Of a stretch of DNA of 39,502 nucleotides, positions 21,553 through 29,028 are shown in pieces. The translations under genes were made by a program, and so were the position numbers. Source of the stretch: Bacillota bacterium (lineage in GTDB: Bacteria > Bacillota > Clostridia > Peptostreptococcales > Anaerovoracaceae); the NCBI GenBank assembly GCA_021769295.1, contig JAETTD010000021.1, positions 1 through 39,502 on the forward strand, in the 5' to 3' direction. How positions within the stretch are numbered: position 1 is the stretch's first letter; the number at the start of each line of letters is the position of its first letter. The notes beneath the pieces are model-generated. The model was given only the letters and a program-made list of their open reading frames with translations. It made no database searches and was not told where the DNA came from.

Positions 21553-22986
21553 ATGTTTAGTTTATCAAAAAAATATAGCCCTGTGCTTCGGCTTATTGTA
21601 ATTATCCTTTTGATATTTGCTATGGTCTTTGTGTCATCCGTTGGCAACTATGCCCAAGCCCTTGCCCTTTCATCTTCTTTAATTGCCGTCGTAGCTACAA
21701 TCCTTATTGCTTCCGGCATTATCGCTGAATCTGATACAGACTTGGAAGCGGTTTCCACGGAGTTTTATAACTTTCTTACCGGTGATGCGCTTCTTGATGT
21801 TATTGCTATATCTCAAGCTTATGGTAGTGTTATCAATGGAAGTTTTAAATTTAAAGTAACTCCTCATATTCTCAGCTCTCTTGGTGATTGGCTTGCTTCA
21901 AGGGATTGGACTTTCTCTGATGCTGGTGTAGGCGATTTTATTGTGCCCGGAAGTAGCGAAGCAATATTTCAGGGAATGGATTTTTCATCTATTTTTAAGC
22001 CGAACTATAATTTTGATGATTTTTATGCTGCTTATAATCATTATGACAGTTGGCTTGCTGCTTCTAATGCTGTGCTGCTTTCTCCAAGTGCTATATCTCC
22101 TGATTTATTAGATAAACAATTTTATTATAAGGCTAATGGCTCTGGATACGGTTATAAAGTTATTCAAATAATTGACGGTGATTATTGTCTTTTGGGGTAT
22201 TCTACAAATGGTGTATTGAGGGAAACTGAAATTATCGAATCCCTTGGCATTATTTCATCTGAAGGTCTTTATAATCCGAAATATCCATATATGTTTTATG
22301 TTAATGGTAATTACTTTTGGTTGCCTTTGGATTACAATGGCGCCACTGGTTCCGTTACCACTTTTCCGCAATCCAATGTTAAGTCGGATACGACATTTTT
22401 CCCGGGTGAGGCTGTTTCTTCCGGTGTCGGCACTACAGAATTTCCGTCTAACACTGCAAGTCAGCCCTTAACTACTGATATTCCTCTTACTATACCGGAG
22501 ACCGGCGTTGATGTTAATACTGGAGTCGGTGATGTACGTGGTGAAGCAGAAGCCGTTGAAGGTGAGCAAACCGGAACAATTACGTCGGACGGCAGTGGTA
22601 CGGGTATTTTTGAAGGTATAGGCACATGGGTTTTGAATATCCCTATTTTGGGCGATTTGCTTAAGGTTTTAGGACAGATATTAGAAGCCATATTGTCATT
22701 TTTTGATGTTTCACAATTTGAACTGGATTTTAGCCCTTTGAAGTGCGGGCTTACTACGGTCTTCCCGTTTTGTATTCCTTTTGACTTTTTGCGAGCTGTT
22801 GAAGTGTTTGCCGCCGATAGTTCTTCATTTTCTTTTGATATAGATTTAGATACTAAGTATTTTAAGATAGACCATACTGTTGACTTATCGCCGTTTGCTT
22901 TGCCTATTGCGTTTTTTAGATATGTGGTTGTTTTCTGGTTCGGATATATCTTAATATCAAGGACACGTGACTTAATTAAGTGGTAG
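21553..22986 (+). CDS. Phage adsorption / minor tip protein, pIII-like
   Basis: The product has 477 residues: an N-terminal signal peptide (about 1-37, ending near YAQALA), a second hydrophobic stretch (about 38-58), a long extracellular region, a Ser/Thr/Gly-rich linker (about 265-350), and a C-terminal part with hydrophobic helices and the pair LKCGLTTVFPFCIPFDF that could form a disulfide. A final membrane anchor ends in TRDLIKW. This plan (secreted receptor-binding part, flexible linker, C-terminal anchor) and the place after the coat gene fit pIII. The receptor domain itself is unlike any I know, as is usual for host-specific parts. Confidence 0.78.
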   Translation: MFSLSKKYSPVLRLIVIILLIFAMVFVSSVGNYAQALALSSSLIAVVATILIASGIIAESDTDLEAVSTEFYNFLTGDALLDVIAISQAYGSVINGSFKFKVTPHILSSLGDWLASRDWTFSDAGVGDFIVPGSSEAIFQGMDFSSIFKPNYNFDDFYAAYNHYDSWLAASNAVLLSPSAISPDLLDKQFYYKANGSGYGYKVIQIIDGDYCLLGYSTNGVLRETEIIESLGIISSEGLYNPKYPYMFYVNGNYFWLPLDYNGATGSVTTFPQSNVKSDTTFFPGEAVSSGVGTTEFPSNTASQPLTTDIPLTIPETGVDVNTGVGDVRGEAEAVEGEQTGTITSDGSGTGIFEGIGTWVLNIPILGDLLKVLGQILEAILSFFDVSQFELDFSPLKCGLTTVFPFCIPFDFLRAVEVFAADSSSFSFDIDLDTKYFKIDHTVDLSPFALPIAFFRYVVVFWFGYILISRTRDLIKW

Positions 22987-22997
22987 GAGGTGCATTC

Positions 22998-23255
22998 ATG
23001 TTTTTTAAAGCGTTGTCAATGTTTTTGCAATTTTTAATAGACGCTGTTGGTGCCGTTTTGGGCTTGCTTGTTGGACTTTTGCCGGGCTCTCCTTTTAACT
23101 TTATTTCTGGTACTCAGTTCGGCGAGCTTCTTTCTAAAATCAACTTTTTTATACCCGTTTATGAATTTGTTTCCATATTGGAAGCTTGGCTTGTTGCTGT
23201 TGCGTTGTACTACTTATATTCTGTTTATGCCCGTTGGGTCAAGGCTATAGAGTAG
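22998..23255 (+). CDS. Minor coat protein, pVI-like
   Basis: The product has 85 residues from the ATG at 22998, preceded by GGAGG; an upstream in-frame GTG at 22980 overlaps the pIII stop and is less likely. It is strongly hydrophobic, with two or three helices and a Gly/Pro-rich turn (GLLPGSPFNFISGTQFGELL), ending in a basic-aromatic segment. Size and place between pIII and Zot match pVI, which closes the virion tip with pIII. Confidence 0.72.
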   Translation: MFFKALSMFLQFLIDAVGAVLGLLVGLLPGSPFNFISGTQFGELLSKINFFIPVYEFVSILEAWLVAVALYYLYSVYARWVKAIE

Positions 23256-23265
23256 GAGGGATTCT

Positions 23266-23958
23266 ATGATTTACTTATACAGCGGAACTCCGGGTTCTGG
23301 TAAATCCTATCATGCTGCATCTGATATATATCACCGTATTAAGCGTAAAGAACGTAACCGTGTTATTGCTAACTTTCCAATAGCTATACAGTCAAAGAAT
23401 TTCAGATATTTAGATAATTCCGAATTAACGGTTCGCAGACTGGTTAATTATTCCCGCCTTTTTCATCGGCCGGGTGTAGAGGGTCAAACCCTTGTTATAG
23501 TTGATGAGGCTCAGGTCATCTTTAATAGCCGTAGCTGGCAGTCTGACGGCTCAACTCGTATGGACTGGATTAAGTTCTTTACACAGCATAGGAAACTCGG
23601 CTTTGATTTTATTCTTATCGCTCAGAATGACCGCATGATAGATAGGCAAATACGATGCTTAGTTGAATATGAGGTTGCACATATGAAAGTCGGCAATTAT
23701 TTCCGACTTTTGCCGTTTACCTGTTTTCTTGCCGTTCAACGCTGGTACGGACAAAAAATGAAATTGAATCATGATATTTTACTTTATCGTAAGAAGATAG
23801 CGTCCATATATGATACGTATCTTACATTTGAGGGGCTATCAAGCCACGTTCGCAGTCGGAAGCTATCGCCGGAGCGAACGCGCTGGAAGCGGCAGGGGAG
23901 CAGAGGGGCCCCTCCGCGCCTGCGCAGTTACCCCGCCTATAACTGCCGCCATGCTTAA
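23266..23958 (+). CDS. Zot/pI-family phage assembly ATPase
   Basis: The product has 230 residues. Walker A is GTPGSGKS (7-14), Walker B is LVIVDEAQ (76-83), and FFTQHRKLGFDFILIAQND is the typical sensor strand of the Zot domain (PF05707). It drives extrusion of the filamentous virion through the membrane. The last 40 residues are Arg/Pro-rich and are read from the GC-rich structured region, unlike the rest of the protein. No clear membrane-spanning domain beyond a weak one (about 145-165) is seen, so the functional protein may have an unusual C-terminus. Confidence 0.9.
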   Translation: MIYLYSGTPGSGKSYHAASDIYHRIKRKERNRVIANFPIAIQSKNFRYLDNSELTVRRLVNYSRLFHRPGVEGQTLVIVDEAQVIFNSRSWQSDGSTRMDWIKFFTQHRKLGFDFILIAQNDRMIDRQIRCLVEYEVAHMKVGNYFRLLPFTCFLAVQRWYGQKMKLNHDILLYRKKIASIYDTYLTFEGLSSHVRSRKLSPERTRWKRQGSRGAPPRLRSYPAYNCRHA

Positions 23959-24004
23959 CGTCTGCATGTTGCCCATGGGCAACATATCAGGAGGCAGACG
24001 TTAA
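23904..24004 (+). other. Structured phage intergenic region, candidate origin and packaging signal
   Basis: It contains AGGGGCCCCT (23904-23913), a GCAGTTA/TAACTGC hairpin (23924-23946), and a nested cruciform with outer 11-bp arms TTAACGTCTGC (23955-23965) / GCAGACGTTAA (23994-24004) around a perfect 20-bp palindrome (23966-23985). It lies between Zot and the HUH replication gene, as the intergenic region with origin and packaging hairpin does in filamentous phages. The next 107 bp up to the Rep start hold no gene. Confidence 0.6.
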
Positions 24005-24111
24005 CCGTTTGGCCTGCTTGTAATAAGCGTTTTCCCTTATAAGTATATACTTGACATAGTATCATAAAGCGGGAAACTCTTGCAAAAATGTATAGTGAAA
24101 CGGAGTGCAAA

Positions 24112-24855
24112 ATGGGATTTTCTTATTTAGATACACGTATTTATAAATACGGTAATCAGGTTAAAGTTGTTTATTTAAAACGCTATGCTGACCCTGATTT
24201 AAGAATAAAAGATAAGGTTATTAAGAATGATTCTGATAATAAGCTTTTGAATAATATATGTCGTGCTCGTTCTATGATTATTGCTTACGGGTTTTGCAAT
24301 CGTTGGGATTATATGACTACATTTACTCTTAATCCTAAGAAATATGATAGATATAATCTCCCTACATGGCAAAAGGATTTTTCACAATTTATCAGAGATG
24401 AGCGAAAACGTACAAACTATAAAATTAAATATTTGTTGATTCCCGAGCGGCATAATGATAATGCTTGGCATATGCACGGTCTTATATATGGATACCCATG
24501 GGAATTACTTTCTGACTTTGTTCCCGGCATTCACCCGATTGATTTGTGTAGCGGTGAATATAGACGGCATTTAGGAATTGAAAATAAGTTCGGCTTTAAT
24601 TCCTTTGGGCGTATAAGGTCAGAAGAGGCAAGCGTTAAATATATTACCAAGTATATAAATAAAAGCCTTGTAAAGACAAATTTGGAGCTTGGAGCGCATT
24701 TGTATTATGTGTCTCAAGGATTGAAAAAACCCGAGTTAATACACGAAGGATTTTCTACGGTTCCGGTTACCAAAGTAGACCACCAAAATGAGTTTTATTC
24801 TGTCAGCTGGATTCAGCCTTCTGAATGTGAAAACGTCATTGCAAATTTATATTAA
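24112..24855 (+). CDS. HUH-type rolling-circle replication initiator (pII-like)
   Basis: The product has 247 residues from the ATG at 24112, which has GGAG at proper spacing; the ATG at 24088 has none. Motif 1 is MTTFTLN (68-74). Motif 2, the metal-binding HUH, is WHMHGL (His120, His122). Motif 3 has two tyrosines, Y177-x3-Y181 in KYITKYI. The protein would nick the double-stranded phage circle at the plus origin and start rolling-circle replication. A conserved tail (YYVSQGLKKPELI) follows. It fits Rep proteins of Gram-positive inoviruses and related plasmids. Confidence 0.9.
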   Translation: MGFSYLDTRIYKYGNQVKVVYLKRYADPDLRIKDKVIKNDSDNKLLNNICRARSMIIAYGFCNRWDYMTTFTLNPKKYDRYNLPTWQKDFSQFIRDERKRTNYKIKYLLIPERHNDNAWHMHGLIYGYPWELLSDFVPGIHPIDLCSGEYRRHLGIENKFGFNSFGRIRSEEASVKYITKYINKSLVKTNLELGAHLYYVSQGLKKPELIHEGFSTVPVTKVDHQNEFYSVSWIQPSECENVIANLY

Positions 24856-24866
24856 AGGAGTGTTTT

Positions 24867-24941
24867 ATGAAAGAAATTTTAGTATTTCGCACAATAGCGT
24901 TTTTTATAAGTGTTCTTCTTATTGCTTGGTTTGGAATTTGA
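24867..24941 (+). CDS. 24-aa hydrophobic phage peptide
   Basis: AAAGGAGTG precedes an ATG. The 24-residue product is one membrane helix (about 5-23) after a short charged start (MKEILVFR). It lies 11 bp after the Rep stop and 17 bp before the integrase start. The good ribosome binding site and tight packing argue that it is translated. Its function is unknown. Confidence 0.5.
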   Translation: MKEILVFRTIAFFISVLLIAWFGI

Positions 24942-24958
24942 TTTAGGTGGTGTAATCT

Positions 24959-25867
24959 GTGGTATATCTTGAAATCGTTGATTGCTTTGTAGCATATCAT
25001 AAGTCCGTATGTCATACTGAAAAAACTATTTCAAATTATCTTTATTTGTTAAAAATGTTTGATAGTGTTGTAAAGCCTGCCGATTATTGCAACCTATGTT
25101 ATTCCGATATAGTGACTTTTCAGAAATACATAGATAATAGGGGCTTGTCAATATCCACTGTCGGCAACTATTTTCGACATTTAAAGTCTTTTGTGCATTG
25201 GCTTGAAGAATACGATTATTTGAAAGAAAAAGGCTTATATCGCAAAATAAAGCTTCCAAGAATGCCCAAAAAGAATATTAAGATATACAGCGATATTGAG
25301 ATAAAGCAAATATATGAGTGTGTACATACTGAATCTAATTGGTTAACTGTCAGAAATAAACTTATTATTAGTTTAATGCTTGATAGCGGTCTTCGGCAAA
25401 ACGAAGTTTGCATGATTAAAAATTTAGACATTGATTTTGTTAACGAGATGATTAACGTTCATGGCAAAGGTAATAAGGATAGATTTGTTCCAATAGGGAA
25501 ACATACTTTGCGTTACATGAAAGAATATAGCCTGATTTGTCCCTTTGATAATGAATATTTGCTTGTTAATAGGCGGGGAGATAGACTGACTAATAACGCC
25601 GTAAAACTATTTGTTTCTAAAATTAAGGATTGTCTTGGTTTTGAGTTCTCATCTCACAAACTGCGGCATAATTTTGCAACAAATTATCTGCTTGACCATT
25701 ATGAAAAGTATGGATATTTCGATACATATACCTTGATGATACTTTTGGGGCATGAGGATATAGTCACCACTGATAGATATGTTCACTTTGTTAAACAATA
25801 TATTGCAACAAGGAGAAGAGTATCGCATCTTGATAAAGTGTTTTCAGAGTGTGAAGATAATGGTTAA
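24959..25867 (+). CDS. Tyrosine recombinase / phage integrase
   Basis: The product has 302 residues with a GTG start preceded by AGGTGG. The N-terminal SAM-like core-binding domain covers about 1-100 and the catalytic domain about 108-290. Catalytic residues are visible: Arg146 (DSGLRQNE), Lys170 or 173 (HGKGNKDRF), His233 and Arg236 (SSHKLRHNFA), His265 (LLGHED) and nucleophile Tyr274 (TDRYVH). The gene ends 42 bp from attR. It should integrate the circular replicative form into tRNA-Lys. Confidence 0.95.
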   Translation: MVYLEIVDCFVAYHKSVCHTEKTISNYLYLLKMFDSVVKPADYCNLCYSDIVTFQKYIDNRGLSISTVGNYFRHLKSFVHWLEEYDYLKEKGLYRKIKLPRMPKKNIKIYSDIEIKQIYECVHTESNWLTVRNKLIISLMLDSGLRQNEVCMIKNLDIDFVNEMINVHGKGNKDRFVPIGKHTLRYMKEYSLICPFDNEYLLVNRRGDRLTNNAVKLFVSKIKDCLGFEFSSHKLRHNFATNYLLDHYEKYGYFDTYTLMILLGHEDIVTTDRYVHFVKQYIATRRRVSHLDKVFSECEDNG

Positions 25868-25871
25868 AATT

Positions 25872-25906
25872 AAAACCCTTGAAATATTGAAATTTCAAGG
25901 GTTTTT
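25872..25906. terminator. Terminator after the integrase, next to attR
   Basis: Perfect 14-bp arms, AAAACCCTTGAAAT (25872-25885) and ATTTCAAGGGTTTT (25892-25905), enclose a 6-nt loop. It serves the integrase and, on the other strand, tRNA-Lys. Confidence 0.88.
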
Positions 25907-25908
25907 CT

Positions 25909-25954
25909 GTGGTGCATCTTCAGGGGTTCGAACCCTGGACACCCTGATTAAGAG
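25909..25954 (-). repeat. attR (46 bp, within tRNA-Lys)
   Basis: The second copy of the 46-bp direct repeat. It restores the 3' half of the host tRNA gene after integration. Confidence 0.93.
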
Positions 25955-25985
25955 TCAGGTGCTCTGCCAGCTGAGCTAAAGATGC
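25910..25985 (-). tRNA. tRNA-Lys(CTT), CCA encoded, phage integration site
   Basis: The gene has 76 nt. Acceptor arms GCATCTT/AAGATGC with discriminator A and CCA. Anticodon stem CCTGA/TCAGG encloses loop CTCTTAA, giving anticodon CTT. The T-arm is CAGGGTTCGAACCCTG. The 3' part comes from the phage copy. Confidence 0.96.
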
Positions 25986-26021
25986 ATATTGATTTTTTGG
26001 CATCAAAATGACACACAAATT

Positions 26022-26050
26022 ATGTTAGCATTTTTCCCCTTTATTGTCAA
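26022..26050 (-). promoter_or_regulatory. Promoter of tRNA-Lys
   Basis: On the minus strand TTGACA (26045-26050), 17 bp and TAACAT (26022-26027), with the start about 30 bp before the tRNA. Confidence 0.75.
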
Positions 26051-26156
26051 CAGAAAAAATTAATTTAAACTAAATTTTTTTGAAAAAGATAACCTCTATT
26101 TACCTCTAATAGTTTTTTAATCATTGAACACAATAATTTTTAAGGAGGGATTTAAA

Positions 26157-26306
26157 ATGAGAGATTGTGATAAGAACAACAACAGAGTTTCAAACAACAA
26201 CTATTCTTCTGAGAAGAATGAAAACAGAAACGAAAATAATTCAAAAAACCAGAAAAATCAGAAGAATGAAAAGAATCAAAAGAATTCTAACAAGAGTAGC
26301 AGATAA
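26157..26306 (+). CDS. Asn/Lys/Ser-rich 49-aa peptide
   Basis: AAGGAGG precedes the ATG at 26157. The 49-residue product begins MRDCDKNNN, then consists almost only of Asn, Lys, Ser, Glu and Gln in loose repeats (KNQKNQKNEKNQKN), ending in Arg. It has one Cys and no hydrophobic core, so it should be disordered. A strong terminator follows, making it a single-gene unit. I do not recognise the family; a spore-associated or nucleic-acid-binding peptide is only a guess. Confidence 0.6.
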   Translation: MRDCDKNNNRVSNNNYSSEKNENRNENNSKNQKNQKNEKNQKNSNKSSR

Positions 26307-26330
26307 AACCTGTTTAATGTTTAAAAAACG

Positions 26331-26362
26331 AAAAAGAGCAGTATTAAAACTGCTCTTTTTTC
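26331..26362 (+). terminator. Terminator after the Asn/Lys-rich peptide
   Basis: AAAAAGAGCAGT (26331-26342) pairs with ACTGCTCTTTTT (26349-26360), with a 6-nt loop and T tract. Confidence 0.9.
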
Positions 26363-26423
26363 TTTGCATTCCAATACCATTTGTTATATAATAAAAAGAA
26401 CTATAAAATTAAAGGAGAAGATT

Positions 26424-27098
26424 ATGGCAGAAAGTGCGAGCAAGATATTGAATTCATTTGCGGAATTTTGCCGCGAGCGCTCAGATATACTTATGATTGC
26501 GGGCGCCGCACTTGTCGTACTCATAATCCTTGTTGCGATATTCAAGTCGGTATCTAAAAAAGACGATGACGACGAAGACTTTGATTTTGATGAGGAAGCT
26601 TTTCAGGCAGAAGGCAAAGTTCAGGCAGAAAGCAAGGCTTTGCCGGAAAACAATACTCTGACTGAGAGTAAAGTCCTGTCGGAGAAAAAGATAAACGAAA
26701 CCGTAAAAGGCGACAAGATAGAAAGCCTCTTGGAACAGATAGCCGGGATTCCCACAAAAAATCTTGAAGAAGTGGAAATTAAAATTCAGGGAGCGGAACT
26801 CAAGCTTAAATATGCAAAAAACGATTCTCAGACAACGGATTCAAGCGCCCCGGAATTTGCTGCAAGCTCGTCTGATGCCGAAAGCAAAGAAGAATTGCAG
26901 GCGACAGAAAATACGGCAGAACATGTAGAACATGATGAAATAAAAAAAGAAGACGGCACGTGTGATGCCGAAGATAAGAAGAATGATGATGCCGGCGAAA
27001 AGATTGTTATAAAAAAATTCGGGCCTGACAACATTGATACTTCCCGCTCAGGACGGGTGTTTACAGAAGACGAACTGGAAGAAAAAATCAGAGATTAA
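26424..27098 (+). CDS. Membrane-anchored acidic protein
   Basis: The product has 224 residues from the ATG at 26424 (AAAGGAG upstream). A short amphipathic N-terminus is followed by one membrane helix (about 21-41), a Lys pair and an acidic run (DDDDEDFDFDEE). The rest is Glu/Lys/Ser-rich and low complexity, with a small ordered-looking patch near 93-118 (IESLLEQIAGIPTKNLEEVEIKIQ in part). It lies 25 bp before the zinc-ribbon gene. No family is recognised; the composition is shared with its neighbour, suggesting a common membrane-linked complex. Confidence 0.75.
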   Translation: MAESASKILNSFAEFCRERSDILMIAGAALVVLIILVAIFKSVSKKDDDDEDFDFDEEAFQAEGKVQAESKALPENNTLTESKVLSEKKINETVKGDKIESLLEQIAGIPTKNLEEVEIKIQGAELKLKYAKNDSQTTDSSAPEFAASSSDAESKEELQATENTAEHVEHDEIKKEDGTCDAEDKKNDDAGEKIVIKKFGPDNIDTSRSGRVFTEDELEEKIRD

Positions 27099-27123
27099 CA
27101 TATAAGTAATACGGAGGGAAACG

Positions 27124-29028
27124 ATGTTTTGTACGAAATGCGGAAAACAACTACACGATGAAGATATTTTTTGCGCTCACTGCGGCACCAAGGTGAGAGA
27201 AGACCTTTTGCAAGAAAAGACCGAAAGAAGAGAAAGACGTGAGGAAGTGGTTTTCAATCCTCCTTTCAGGGCTGAAGCAGAACGCAGAACAAAGCAGATA
27301 TCAGAGGAATTTAATTCATACAACGGTGAGCCGAAAAGAGAAACAGTGCATTTTGATTGGAATCTTGACGGATTTCCCACACGTGAAACGAGAAAGAATG
27401 AAAAATTTGAACTTAACTGGGATGATGTAATAGAAAGAAAACGGACTCCGGCACCTGTTACAGTGGAGAAAATCATTCCGGAAAATTTGAGAAACGATTT
27501 TGAAGAAAACGAAGCGCCGGAAAATACCTTAAATACAGAAGAAGAAATCAGGATTTTCGAGCCGGAAAGAAAAACGGAAAAAGCAGACAAAGAAGAACTT
27601 TCCATTGAAGACCTTGAGAGAGAACTTTTCGGAGAAGAAGATTTGGGAGATATGACCGACTCCGGATTCACGATAAAATACAACAGAAAAGATCTGGAAA
27701 GAGACAAAGACCTGCAATTTAACACTTATAATGCAAAAAAAGACGCATTTCAGGAGCTTCTGGATAAAGAAAAAGCAAGAATAGAATCCATGGAGAGTCA
27801 AAGGAAATCTCAGTGGGAAGAAATTACAAACAATGAAATTCTCAATAATCATGAAATAAAGACTCCGCCGAAATTTGACGAGATATTTACGGAGCCTAAG
27901 ACTCCGCTTGTTCCGCCTCTGAGAGAAGTAGGCGTCGTATTGCCGCCTTTGACAGCATGTGTCATGGCAGATGAGGCAGAGAAACCTGAGGAGGAAGGGG
28001 TAAATATCGAAGAGCTGCAAGGGGAGACCATAGCGGCTGCCGTAGCAGCAGCGGAGATTGCAGAAGAACCGGTTAAGGAAGATTCCGCTGCAGAAGAAAC
28101 TGCTGCGGAGGAAGCGGTTACAGAAGAAGTTTTCGCAGAAGAAAAACCCGAGGAAGAAACGCTGCCTCCCTTTCAGGGAGAAAGCGAAGAGCCCAAATCT
28201 TCAGACGAAGAACCCGAATCTTCAGACGAAGAGCCCGAAGCTGCAAAAGAAGAACAGGAAAAGACAAAACTCAGATTTTCAGATGTTTTTCCCGCTGACG
28301 CTTTTGAATCTGGCGATGACGACGATAACGGCGGCAATGCTGCTGCATCTGATTCCAAAAAAGAAATAGAAGAAGACGATGATGACGAAGAATATAAGGG
28401 AAATCGCATTATAAAGGCCCTTATAGTCATACTGGCCATAATCGTAGCCGCTGAATTGGTTATAATAGGAGTAAAGGCTATAGCGCCTGACAGCGGATTT
28501 TCAAAAGGCGTAGACAGTATTATGGAAAAAGTGACGGGATTTTTCACAGGCGAAGATGAGCCCGAAAGCGACCCTGTGGATATTCCGAGAAGCAATTACA
28601 TTGAAGACTATATAAATACTTTTTCAAGCGGTGCAGAGAATATAGGAAATATTTCTCATGATGCAAACTTGAAATATGATTTAAGTAAAACCTACGCATT
28701 TGCAGATATAGGACAAACTCAGGAGTTTGAAAACAGCTCTTGGGACGAAAATGATGAGAGCATGTCCAAAACATACGGGCATTCTATCATATCGGCTTTA
28801 ATCAGCTATTACAACGAATGGAAAGACAGAAATGAGGACAGTACGCTGGTGGGAATAAATGCCCTTGAAATAGGCGAAATAAGAACATCAGCGGACGGTT
28901 ATTACGTTTTAAACAGAGTTACATACGCCGCAGCAGACGGAGAGACGGTCGTGAAGTATGAGACCGCACATCTGAAAACTACTGCGGAAGATGTCGTGGT
29001 TGATGAGATTAAGGAGGAAACCGTATAA
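27124..29028 (+). CDS. Zinc-ribbon, acidic, single-pass membrane protein
   Basis: The product has 634 residues. An N-terminal zinc ribbon has four Cys in two CxxC pairs (FCTKCGK and FCAHCGT). About 400 residues of Glu/Asp/Lys-rich low-complexity sequence follow, including repeated SSDEEPE words at about 358-374. One membrane helix (about 430-452) precedes a globular C-terminal domain (about 470-634) that would lie outside. The stop overlaps the UPF0182 start by one base, so the two are coupled. The external domain is unfamiliar. Confidence 0.8.
   Translation: MFCTKCGKQLHDEDIFCAHCGTKVREDLLQEKTERRERREEVVFNPPFRAEAERRTKQISEEFNSYNGEPKRETVHFDWNLDGFPTRETRKNEKFELNWDDVIERKRTPAPVTVEKIIPENLRNDFEENEAPENTLNTEEEIRIFEPERKTEKADKEELSIEDLERELFGEEDLGDMTDSGFTIKYNRKDLERDKDLQFNTYNAKKDAFQELLDKEKARIESMESQRKSQWEEITNNEILNNHEIKTPPKFDEIFTEPKTPLVPPLREVGVVLPPLTACVMADEAEKPEEEGVNIEELQGETIAAAVAAAEIAEEPVKEDSAAEETAAEEAVTEEVFAEEKPEEETLPPFQGESEEPKSSDEEPESSDEEPEAAKEEQEKTKLRFSDVFPADAFESGDDDDNGGNAAASDSKKEIEEDDDDEEYKGNRIIKALIVILAIIVAAELVIIGVKAIAPDSGFSKGVDSIMEKVTGFFTGEDEPESDPVDIPRSNYIEDYINTFSSGAENIGNISHDANLKYDLSKTYAFADIGQTQEFENSSWDENDESMSKTYGHSIISALISYYNEWKDRNEDSTLVGINALEIGEIRTSADGYYVLNRVTYAAADGETVVKYETAHLKTTAEDVVVDEIKEETV

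Larger units (their letters stand above)
19697..25954 (+). mobile_element. Integrated filamentous phage (inovirus) in tRNA-Lys
   Basis: It is bounded by 46-bp direct repeats of the tRNA-Lys 3' part, giving a circular form of about 6.2 kb. Contents in order: DUF2726 and repressor genes (leftward); then rightward an 82-aa ssDNA-binding-type protein, 63-aa and 32-aa membrane proteins, a pVIII-like coat protein, a terminator, a pIII-like protein, a pVI-like protein, a Zot/pI ATPase, a structured intergenic region, an HUH replication protein, a tiny membrane peptide and a tyrosine integrase. The order follows V-VII-IX-VIII-III-VI-I of Ff phages. All essential modules are intact except the frame-split DUF2726. 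No secretin is present. Confidence 0.93.
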
